Shown here in pieces: positions 1-9,200 of a stretch of 64,000 nucleotides of DNA. The stretch is from Cyanodermella asteris (taxonomy: Eukaryota > Ascomycota > Lecanoromycetes > Ostropales > Stictidaceae). Location: the NCBI GenBank assembly GCA_900618795.1, contig UYJD01000009.1, positions 875,823 to 939,822 of the forward strand, written 5' to 3'. The translations under genes were made by a program, and so were the position numbers. Under the pieces are notes generated by a model, which was not told the origin of the DNA, did no database searches, and saw only the letters and a list, made by a program, of their open reading frames with translations. Position 1 is the stretch's first letter. Every line of letters begins with the position of its first letter.

Positions 1-40
1 GACAAAGGCTTAGACCCGACAGGATCAGGTACGCTCGCTC

Positions 41-268
41 CTATTCCCGGTGGGTTTGGGGAGGAAAGACTTGAATCTGCGGAGGCAGGATTAGCTGGGT
101 TGGAGATATCGGGCCGTCTGGCTGGGGGCGCGGACTTTGCTCGAAGGCGAGACCAGAATCCTCCCTGCGGATGAGGTTTCCTGTTTCTTTGTGCACGAGG
201 CTGCCCGATTCGATGTGCTTGCCCTGCATGACCGCCGCCAACTGGAATGAAGGTTGGTGTGCAAGCAT
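41..268 (-). CDS. Possible 75-aa protein or 5' exon of a gene running off the left edge
   Basis: An ATG-initiated frame of 75 codons reads leftward from 268 and ends in a stop at 41. The protein is rich in Gln, Pro and Ser and has no domain I recognise. The main support is a TATAAA on the minus strand at 458-453, 185 nt upstream of the ATG, a plausible spacing for a fungal core promoter. The frame could be complete, could be the first exon of a gene continuing past the window edge, or could be chance. I cannot see a convincing splice donor before the stop. Confidence 0.25.
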   Translation of the reverse strand: MLAHQPSFQLAAVMQGKHIESGSLVHKETGNLIRREDSGLAFEQSPRPQPDGPISPTQLILPPQIQVFPPQTHRE

Positions 269-965
269 CGACGGCGATTAAAGCTCCCGAATATCCGTCA
301 CATGCAGATGCTCCACAGTCCCCCATCTCTCAACTCGAAATGCAAGATTGTGGTGGAGTGATTATCAGTACTGCAATGGATCTAGGAGGTGGAAAATGAT
401 AGTGTAGAGATGTGACAGGGGTCGAGTTCTGCAGCGTAGCAGGAGCGTAGACTTTATACAGCTATTCTTCTTTGAAGGATAAAGGAAACTGCTACCTTTG
501 AGTATCGAGTCTGGCTTGCCACAAGCGATGTTCTGGCAGGCCAGTCGCCCATCTCAGGAAAGCACGAGACTCCTATTCGATTTCCACCCATGCTGACCGA
601 TGCCCATCACGCTACCTCCAATGAGAGAAACATGCCATGCAAAGCGTGACTGACGCTTGGTGCAAATTGCCAGTCGCAAGTAGACCCATGACTTGCGTAT
701 ATGTCTTAAGTGAAGACCGGAAATACAGGTAGCCGCAATCAATTCGAGCGTTGTGAAACGGACGATAATCAGCCTGGCCCGTGCCCGCCTCATGTTCAAA
801 CCTCAACCTCAGAGCGCATACTTATGTCCGTCACCAACCACAACCTGCTCGTCGCGCTTTCTAAGACTAACGAAGCTCAGTCATTGACACAATCCGAAAC
901 CATCCCGAAAAGACAATTCTCTCATCGTTTAGCCTGTCGAGTGCGCGGCGCCGCAAAACCCAGAG
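269..965. other. Intergenic, likely divergent promoter region
   Basis: About 700 bases between a possible leftward gene and the RS-rich gene. It holds a minus-strand TATAAA at 453-458. The short open frames inside (for example 554-806 and 710-1075) overlap one another on both strands, lack recognisable content and are treated as chance. I see nothing else here. Confidence 0.5.
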
Positions 966-2275
966 ATGCCGCACGACAGATCCCACTACTCGGAGGGCGT
1001 ATCAGAGCATCGCCGTTCTCACAGATCCAATCACGGACGCTCGCGTTCCCGTTCTCCGTCACGTCGCGCAGATAGGCCCCACAGACGGACGAGATCTCGA
1101 AGTCAGGAACGGCAGCGAGGTGGCCACGGAGCTGCAATCGTGGCGGAATTACCGCTCGGAGCGCGAGCGCTCGATAAGCGGGACTACGGGCGACTGAAGG
1201 CGCTCTTCGCGCTGTACCTGGACGTTCAGAAACAGCTTGTGCTGGAGGATCTGGAGGAAAAGGAGGCGCGGGGCAGGTGGAAGAGCTTCGTGGGAAAGTG
1301 GTGAGTCGGTTTATTCCCGAGTCTGTTTTCGCGTGTTCTTGTATCTTCAGCCATTTTCTTGAACCCGGCACATGTTACATGTCCTCTTTATGAAGATTGC
1401 TGGATGTCTACGGAGATGTGTTGTAGCTTTGCGACTAGCTACCAGATCGATGTCTTCAATCGAGCCTCAATCAAATTTCTCCACCTTCTTTCGGTAACTC
1501 AGCCATGTGAGGTGGTTGAGCATTTCTCCATTCATCAGGTCAGAACTCAGACTAACATGGCAGGAATCGTGGAGAATTGGCAGAAGGATGGTACGATCCC
1601 GAAACTTTTGCTCGGGCGGAGCGATCTATGAATGGATCGCCGTCGTATGGACGTCCTCGAAGCGCAACTCCACAGCCACCGCCCACTACGTTCCGCGAGT
1701 CTAATCACCAGCCAGAACGAAGATCCGATGATGATGATGACGATGACGATGATGACTACGGTCCTTCGCTTCCATCCTCACACTCACGAGCTCTTGTAAA
1801 GCCCAGCGTCACCGTGCCGTCCGCCCAGGACCTCGCCATGCGCCGTGAAAGCGAACTAGATGATCGCGAAGCCGCACTCGAGGCCCACCGCAGCGAAAGA
1901 AAGGAGTATCGACGACGTGAGAGGGACCGCCTCGATGAGCTGGCTCCCAAAGCTGAGGCTGGAACTCGGGAACGTCAACTGGAGAAGAAACGCGAGGCTG
2001 CAGCCTCCAATCGAGCTTTCGCGGCATCGAAGACAGAATGTGATGGCACCGTCGAAATCAGGGACGACGAGCTGATGGGAGGCGGGGATGGTATCGACGA
2101 ATACCGACGGAGAAAACAGGACAACGAGCGCAAGAAAAGTGAAAGAGAGCTCAGACGCGAGGAGATCCTGCGGGCTCAAAGAGCTGAAAGAGACGAGAGG
2201 ATGAAGGCCTACCGAGAAAAGGAGGAGAAAACAATGGCAGGCCTTGTGGCACTTGCAAAGCAGAGGTATGGCTGA
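966..2275 (+). CDS. Conserved RS-rich, coiled-coil nuclear-type protein (unknown function)
   Basis: Two exons, 966-1300 and 1564-2275, give 348 aa. The donor GTGAGT at 1301 and the acceptor CAG at 1561-1563, with ACTAAC just upstream at 1551, rejoin the frame in phase 2 and create the junction GKWNRGELAEGWYDPE, which reads as one continuous conserved block. Residues about 10-50 are a Ser/Arg-rich segment typical of RNA-processing proteins. An all-Asp run of ten follows the junction, and the last ~150 residues are Glu/Arg/Lys-rich and should form a long coiled coil. I recall similar proteins as widespread uncharacterised Pezizomycotina proteins. A link to splicing or nuclear speckles is inference from the RS segment only. 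The upstream ATG at 966 is preferred because it keeps the RS domain. Confidence 0.8.
1727..1756 (+). repeat. GAT/GAC trinucleotide repeat coding for ten Asp
   Basis: Ten consecutive GAY codons lie in frame inside the RS-rich gene. The mix of GAT and GAC shows an interrupted microsatellite. The tract separates the conserved junction region from the C-terminal coiled coil, so length variation here would probably be tolerated. Confidence 0.9.
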
Positions 2276-3111
2276 ACTTCGGTCCTTTGAATCCGCCACA
2301 ACCTGAATACCAAGTTTCAGCCACCTGTTAGCTGAGCTGAGGCTCCATGGGTGTGTCGAGACCTCCTCATGCTTCCTTATTCGCAGTGGACCAGTTCGTG
2401 CTGTCCGTATTATCTACGGATGTCCAGCTTGCGCGATTGCAGCGTTATCGGTTGCATTTTATCAGCTTCGCCGCCGTGTAGGAGACCTCGCGAAACCTGA
2501 AATGTGGCCACATTGCTTGTGTGCATAGGGACAGAAAACGCCCAGCGTAAAGCCTGACGCCGTGTCTTAGTCGTCGAACAACCTGTCCCTCCGCTCAGAC
2601 TTGCGCTGTCGATACTGTCAAGACGCTTCTCTGGACAGGCGCATGCATTCGATGCGATATGGCATGCATCGCAGATAGCTGCAGACGTTTCCAGGAGGTG
2701 CTCTGTAAGGATTCGTGATACATATCGACGTAAAGTTTGCAGGGTGATGAGTGGCTGCCGGAACGTCGCATTCGTAATTTACCCCGGTCCGTGAACGGTG
2801 GACCCTCGCAGTGCGACCGTCAGCCCCAGCGCCCAGCCTGGAAGTGTTTCATTCCGTCGCCAATTTGGGGATTCCGACATTGCGCGCAGCTGGACAACGA
2901 CAGCTGGGTATTGACCAGGCTGGCATTCACGACAACAGCAAGCTGGAGAATGGTGAATAGAGGCTGGACAAGCAGCAAGAAGCGACAGCAGTTCGGATGA
3001 GTCACCGGCAAGGCGTGGCTGGCGGCTTCTGCGGGCTTCAATGCTGTTCTGCGCTGAGCACGGCCGCATCAGGGGGCGCCGCGCGTGGTCTTGGCGCCGG
3101 CGGGCTGGCGC
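2276..3111. other. Intergenic: 3' region of the RS-rich gene and upstream promoter of TBP
   Basis: No gene is supported here. The frames at 2737-3000 (+) and 2779-3270 (-) overlap each other and carry no recognisable domain. The stretch ends at the TATA box of the next gene. Confidence 0.5.
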
Positions 3112-3119
3112 ATATATAA
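3112..3119 (+). promoter_or_regulatory. TATA box of the TBP gene
   Basis: TATATAAA at 3112-3119, preceded by GC-rich sequence and followed by a pyrimidine-rich stretch. It lies about 690 bases upstream of the start codon. The transcribed leader that would follow contains no ATG before the coding start once the leader intron is removed, which supports placing the promoter here. Confidence 0.6.
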
Positions 3120-3680
3120 ACGGGCTTCCCTCGCTCTTTCCCGGCATTCGGAGGTTTGGATCTTTTTGCCAAGACTGAGATCGCGGCTGCCTGGCAACTT
3201 TTCGACCGCGCCCCACTTCCTCACCTACACCACCACACCTCGTGCTCTCTGTCCACACCAGATTGCACATTAAGGAAGTTTGACATCTACGACTCAGACA
3301 CTCTTTTCACGGCAGATCTGGGCTGTAATCTCTCTGCGAGCGGGCTCACAACACCTGCATCCGGCCAAGCCACAATCCGCGGCTTCGTTGCGGGCACACG
3401 ACATTCTCTCACGCACCCCACCTCCACATCACCTTGGTCTCATCGCTGGACGCTCCCACGACGTTCGCGACCTACAAGAATCCTTCAGAGTCATCTTGCG
3501 ACAGCTCGATACTCGCCCACAAGCGACTTATCAGTCGCTGTAGGGGAGACATTTACTTGTCCATCTCCCACAACCCCGGTACGACCTCACGGTCCGTCCA
3601 CGATCACATCAGCCTTACGCCTCGGATCGAGGACCTGCGTCGGCACAGCTTGTTCAGTCTCTCACAACACGTTTGAGGCT

Positions 3681-3748
3681 GTAAGTGCTCGAGTGAACAC
3701 TGTGGTGGTGCGCTTGAGCAAGTGCTGACTTGATATGCTTTGGCACAG
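3681..3748 (+). other. Probable 5'-UTR intron of the TBP gene
   Basis: GTAAGT at 3681, a TGCTGAC-type branch site at about 3723-3729 and a CACAG acceptor ending at 3748. The 68-nt length is typical for the window. The only ATG I find between the TATA box and the start codon lies inside this intron, so splicing leaves the leader ATG-free. Confidence 0.55.
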
Positions 3749-3811
3749 GCTGTGAATATTCTCTTCAAGCACCTCTCGTAGACGCGGCACCAGCTGCTCC
3801 TCCAAAGCAAC

Positions 3812-4753
3812 ATGGCGGCGACGAGCAACTACTCGCAGACTTCGATGGAATCACTCAACGCTCACCCGACCACTGCGGCTCAGGCCAAGGCCTTTACGGC
3901 TTCCACGTCGCTCTCCTATCCAGGTGGTACTGGTGACTTGACGCCGCCCTCTGAAAAAGACGGTCTCGCACACGGTGTTTCAAATGGCGCAAATGGCACG
4001 CCCAACGGTCAAGCTGTCAAGCCTGACGTCAACGCGAACGGCGTGGGAGCTGCTCCTACTACCCCAGCTGCGACTCCAGGTCAGATCGGTGGTCCGGCAG
4101 GCGTGAGTGGAATCGTTCCAACGTTGCAGTGAGTATATCCTCGTCGTCATGTTCTCGTAAGTCTGGAGGCTAAAATCGTAAAGGAACATTGTCGCGACTG
4201 TCAATCTTGACTGCCGACTCGACTTGAAGACCATTGCCTTGCACGCACGCAACGCCGAGTACAATCCGAAGCGTTTCGCTGCCGTCATCATGCGTATCCG
4301 TGACCCAAAGACCACGGCCTTGATCTTCGCCTCTGGCAAGATGGTCGTCACTGGCGCCAAGTCTGAGGATGATTCCAAGTTGGCTTCCCGCAAGTATGCG
4401 CGCATCATCCAGAAGCTTGGTTTCAACGCCAAGTTCACGGACTTCAAGATCCAGAACATTGTTGGTTCTTGCGACATCAAGTTCCCCATTCGTCTTGAAG
4501 GTCTGGCATCTCGCCATCACAATTTCAGCTCCTACGAGCCTGAGCTTTTCCCTGGTCTCATCTACCGCATGATGAAGCCCAAGATTGTGCTCCTGATCTT
4601 CGTCAGTGGCAAGATTGTCTTGACTGGTGCCAAGGTCCGCGAGGAGATTTATACCGCCTTCGAGATGATTTACCCCGTCTTGTCTGGTAAGCATACTGGT
4701 CTGTCTCCTGCTTGTCGCACTGCTAACCCGTCAAAGACTTCCGCAAGGTCTGA
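3812..4753 (+). CDS. SPT15: TATA-binding protein (TBP)
   Basis: Exons 3812-4128, 4184-4686 and 4737-4753 give 278 aa. The first ~100 residues are a low-complexity Thr/Ala/Gly/Pro-rich N-terminus, variable in TBP. From about residue 100 the two-repeat saddle core follows: [20 protein letters not shown], then [18 protein letters not shown], then the second repeat with LEGLASRH and GAKVREE. Core length and both repeats are complete. TBP nucleates TFIID, and also Pol I and Pol III initiation complexes, in the nucleus. The last exon encodes only the final residues DFRKV, a normal TBP end. Introns are 55 and 50 nt. The gene has its own TATA box and a leader intron upstream. Identification is very secure; the symbol follows the yeast orthologue. 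Confidence 0.97.
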
Positions 4754-6060
4754 TCATTCGGACTCGTGGGGTGTCGAGCAAGACATGTATTACCATGTCT
4801 TCGATTCGCTTGTACACTTACTATTACTTTGGGATTGGCGCGTCTTATGGAAGACCTCATGCCTTGGCAGTGTGCTTATACCCCGCTGAGCATCTCTCGG
4901 CGAGCAGCTGTCTTCGGCATGGCAATGGTCGTGCGGTTATGGTGGGTCTGAGCGTTCAGCATGCATTTTGGAGGCGTTGCGCGGTGTCTAAATTGAACAA
5001 AGGGAAATAAAAGTGGGATCCAGAGGGCGCAAGCACCTAGATTGTGAACTGCGGTTACTACATGTTGCTGGACGACATGCTTGCGAGAGGGTCTGTCGGC
5101 TTTCCATACAACGGGCGGTGGCTGTTGATGATTTTGATCGGTTCAAAGAGGGCAAAGCAGGCGAGGTGCATCTCAGTGAGGCGTTGAGAGAGAGCAGAGA
5201 GCAAAGCGCAGCGCCTTGTGTTGGTCTGTGACGTGGTTGCCGTCAGGCTCTCGGTCCTGCTGACTGGTATGTTTGCTCACATGCTCAGGCTGCAAGGCCT
5301 TGTGCCTTGACAGCCATCCAGACATTGCCTCTTTTTATTTTTTTATTTTTAGATGAGTAACGAAATCTAAAATCACACACAACTACTTCTTTCTCGCCCT
5401 GCTCTGTTGCTTGACCGTTCTCATATGCAGGTTCCACGTACAAGTTGACATCACCACCGGCAACAATACGCCGCCTAGGTACATTACCAGGTCATGTCAT
5501 TTGTCCTGGCAAGCGTTTGCCATTCACCTACGACTTCCAGCCTTCCATGATGAACACGGTCTTCTCGACTAAGTATCTAGAAGAGTGTTGTTGAACATTC
5601 CATGAGTATCATATTACGTCAAGATTCGGGTTCCACCGCTCGACAGGAATGATCCTCAACTCTTGTATTGCCTCGCTGCGCCATGGACGGTGGAGAAAAT
5701 AGAAAGATACGTGAAAATTATATTGTCACTCTGCCGGCCAAAGGCCACGGGGCAACTAGAACCGGTCAGTCCGACAGCCACGGCTCATTATTTTATGACC
5801 GAAAAATGCCTTTACGCCAGAGTATTGGACGAGACCATATCCAGGAGGCGCTTATCTACCAGCGACAAGGCAACATAGAGCCCAAGTGCGTAAGCTGCAA
5901 CCCGCGAGCCTGATTGAACGCCATTGATACGCATTCGATCGGATGCATGGCTATGTCGTTGCCTCGACGAGGCTGGAGAGATGGACAAGGCGATGACCTG
6001 CTGGAGGCGCGCCAATCAGCGCACGGTCGCCAAGCCTCACCGGCTTGCCTTGAACTTTCC
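4754..6060. other. Intergenic: 3' region of TBP
   Basis: About 1.3 kb without a supported gene. It holds a T-rich tract at about 5331-5351. Small open frames (4766-5010, 5013-5231, 5663-5913, 5914-6120) have no family features. I see nothing else here. Confidence 0.5.
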
Positions 6061-6443
6061 GTGACGTTAGGAGACTCGCGCACCATCACCTTCTCCTCTT
6101 CGCGTCCCAGACAGCTTTGACAGGCATCTCATCCACAGACGTCTTGTCCATCTTTCACCCTCGCCTGCAGACGCCGGGTTGCCACTGGTTCTATCATCGT
6201 CGGCTTTAGCTCGCCTTGCCTGTGTCTCAGGTCGCATTCAGGGCTCACCTGGCGCTGGGAGCTATCCACGACACGATCTTCCGGGCTGCTTTGGGGCTTC
6301 AGAATTACAACTCGAACTCCTTCTCACCACTTTACCTGTGTGGTTGCTTCATTTGGTGGATTCGCCTTCCGAGTTTGCCATCTAACCTCCAAAGTCATCG
6401 TCCTGACTGCGCGATTCCGGTCTCACCGACAAGTGCTGCCAAG
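6061..6443 (+). promoter_or_regulatory. Probable long, ATG-free 5' leader of the SR-protein gene
   Basis: About 380 nt of CT-rich sequence directly upstream of the SR-protein start in which I find no ATG on the + strand. By chance several would be expected, so this is probably transcribed leader. I cannot place the transcription start. Confidence 0.4.
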
Positions 6444-8185
6444 ATGTCTGCAGAGGTTTCCTCGACGCGCCTCTACTTGGGCAATCTCCCTCGCGATGGT
6501 GAGCCGCATTCCTGAAATCTGCCTACTTGTGGGATAAAAAGGGAGAGGAAATATGAAGGACGAGCTGGACATGCCAGGGAACACGATGTGCAAGGCACCC
6601 TTTCACCGTCGGCCTTCAGTGGCCGGATACCTTGATGGCGACCTGTTTGACTGGCATGACATTGGTTCAGCATCGCATGGCTTCTGGTTCTGGACTGGTT
6701 CCTCCTTGTTACCTCCCTATGCTCGGACGCAATGTTTTTGATACAGGATTCTCGCTGACCATTACCTTCCGACCACCAGTCACCAAGGAGGATATTCAAG
6801 AGCACTTCAAGACCCATGGCGCAGGAAACATTACGGAGATCAAGCTCATGAATGGCTTTGGCTTCATTGAGTACGATGATGCTATGGATGCGCGCGACGT
6901 TGTTCCTGGTAAGTCTTTGCGAACGAGTCACTGCAAGCCGATATACCCTGGTCGACGTAATGACATGCCCATTTTGAAGTTGAGGGTGACAGGCATCCGT
7001 GCAAGTGCGTGAGACGTGCTAACCAAGACTACAGCTTTCCGTAAGACCCCTAATGACGTGGATTCCTGATATACTGACCAGCCCGAAGATGGCTCTGACC
7101 TAAGGGGATCTCGCTTGACGGTCCAGTTCGCACGTGGCGCCCGTCCGCGCGAGCCGTATCCTCCTATGGATCGTCCTCACCCTCCTCGTCCTAGGCGGAC
7201 AGCATACCGTATGCAAATCAGTGCACTTGCAGAAGGCACCAGCTGGCAGGTCAGGAATTCTTCGTTCTTTGTGATATGCGTTTGAACGTTCACGGCCACC
7301 GGATGTGGCTTTCATCCTGTTTCGTTCATTTCAGAAGCTGGATTATACCGATGTTTTTGGGTCCTTGATACGAGGCCGTCTCCTCTAACCAAACCAGTCC
7401 CTTGGGTCACCCTGTCGGCACGGACTTTCTCTGCTTGACGATCGCCTATGTGACGGGATTTGCTTTCTTGGCTTTTCACCTTGGTTCTTTCTGAACGTGG
7501 CTTCTTTCTACATCCAGGACATGGACTTACTCTTGTGTTACAGGATCTGAAGGATTTTGCCCGCCGCCCCGGTCTGGATGTGGTATACTCTGAGGTTGGC
7601 CGCGGAAATGACGGCCGTGGCTTTGTTGAGTTCGAGTCTGCACAAGACATGAAGACCGCCGTCGAGAAGCTTGACAACACTGACTTCAAGGGAGCATTGG
7701 TCCACTGTGTTGCTGATGTAAGAACTCGAAACGCCCAACCCACAAATGATCGACGCTGACGATGACTTCAGGAACAAGCCGAAGCTCCTCCATCCTACTC
7801 CTACCCGCCCCGCGGACGTTCCCGATCTCCAGGGCGCCGCCCGTACGGTGGCGGCTACGGAGCTCCCCCAGACTACTATGGTGGCGGTGGTGGTCGCCGC
7901 CCGCCTCCTCGTGGCTATGATCCTTATGACCGCCATGGTCGTTCTCCTCGCCGCGACGAGTACTATGGGCGTGACAGGTACAGGAGCCCTCCTCGCAGCC
8001 GCGCGCCTCCAGTTGACGATGGCTACGGGCCCCCTCCCAGAGCCTATCGCGACGATTTGTACGCTGCCCCGCCGCCTCGCCGCTACGACGAGCCCTACGG
8101 CAACGGCTACGATCGTCCTCCACGTCCTCGAAGCCCACCAAGAGGCTACCCTGCATACGAGGAGCGCCCGAGAGGCTACTGGTAG
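6444..8185 (+). CDS. srp2: SR-family splicing factor with two RRMs and an RS/RGG-like tail (Srp2-like)
   Basis: Six exons: 6444-6498, 6780-6908, 7035-7040, 7089-7249, 7544-7717 and 7772-8185, giving 312 aa. RRM1 starts at residue 9 with RLYLGNLPRDVTKEDIQEHF and has the RNP1-like GFGFIEY. RRM2 starts near residue 104 (YRMQISALAEGTSWQDLKDF) and carries the SR-pseudoRRM signature SWQDLKDF, then GRGFVEF. Residues ~176-312 are rich in Arg, Tyr, Gly, Pro and SP/RS dipeptides. The order matches Srp2/SRSF1-like shuttling SR proteins that bind exonic enhancers and recruit U1/U2AF in the nucleus. Exon 3 is only 6 nt (CTTTCC) and is needed to encode the AFHG link before SDLRGSRLTVQFARG. Retaining the following 48-nt intron brings a stop in frame. 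Introns 1 (281 nt) and 4 (294 nt) are long for this genome. The symbol is by similarity to the S. pombe gene. Confidence 0.9.
7035..7040 (+). other. 6-nt microexon within the SR-protein gene
   Basis: CTTTCC is bounded by a CTAAC...CTACAG acceptor (7032-7034) and a GTAAGA donor (7041). Preceded by phase-1 G and followed by AT of the next exon, it encodes Ala-Phe and the first base of His. The resulting string is what I recall for fungal orthologues. Confidence 0.7.
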
Positions 8186-9200
8186 ATATTCCCCGTTCTC
8201 TTTACCAAGCTGCAGAGCGGTCTTTTCCTGTTTGATGCGACTGCGGCTTCCGAGTTTTTGCTTATACTGCTAGATGTGTCTCCTTGCTACGACGACAATC
8301 AAAAGTAACTCAAGAGCTACTACAAGCTGCATGGAATCGGGATCCGCTCGGATGGCAAGGTCAGGGGGATGTCTCACGCACAAATGGCTTCAGGATTGAC
8401 TGTCTACAGCTTTGTCTGTGACATGTAGGGTTGGTGTGTGGGCATATAACGATGGACTAAAAGGTGTTACTATTGTTGGCTGAAACCTCGGCTTGTGGTG
8501 CTGTCTTGGAACGAGCTTGACTAGTATGAACAACTGAATGGCAACGAACAAGTATGAAATTGACCATCTCAATGCTTCTGTCTTGCAATGAGTCGTGAAC
8601 GGAGCCTTGGCAACCCTTGTGAACGTCTGCTTGTTTCGTTATTTAGCACGTAATCCGTGTGCAGCCGCCAGCATAAAACAAAGCGACCGTCTGCCAGACA
8701 AGAAACGAGCAGCTGGACCCACATTGTAGCTGCTGATCACACAAAGGTAACACGGGTATCCCAGCAAAAGAAAGGTGGCTGAGTCAGCAGGGCCCCGACC
8801 AGATTGCCTCAGCAAAGATAGCAATGCACTGGTAAGCTCCATGTGTAAATGTGCTCACGGCTTGCCCTATCCTTCTATTGCCGTGGCTTGCACGTTCGTT
8901 GTTTGCCTGGGGTTGGGGTGACTAAAGCAGGGGTCCGAAAGGCTCCTTGAGCAGATTTTCCGTCGCTGAATGTCTGCTGTCCGCATTGCTTTGGGCGTAG
9001 CTAGATTGACTCGTGCTCCAGCAATCTTGAGGCCTGGCTTCAGGCTCCTCGACGCAACACAGGCTCGACAGCATCTTAGCACAAGACGTACAACCTGGTC
9101 TTTGTCCCATTCATGCAGCCCGCCTTTGCATTCACAGGCACATAGATCTGTACGCGATTGTGTGTCCTTAAAAGCCCCTCTCGCCTACCGCCTCCACACC
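8186..9200. other. Intergenic: SR gene 3' end and Nma111 promoter
   Basis: About 1 kb. The Nma111 reading frame stays open upstream of its first good ATG, back to about 8970, but that extension is not part of the conserved family sequence. No separate gene is supported. Confidence 0.5.

Noticed and set aside
3156-3728. 190-codon open frame in the TBP leader
   Set aside because: It has no ATG start (begins with TTG), is low-complexity, and lies in the region argued to be an ATG-free leader.
7686-8156. Long antisense frame over the SR-protein tail
   Set aside because: It is a mirror of the Arg/Gly/Pro-rich repeats on the coding strand and has no independent features.
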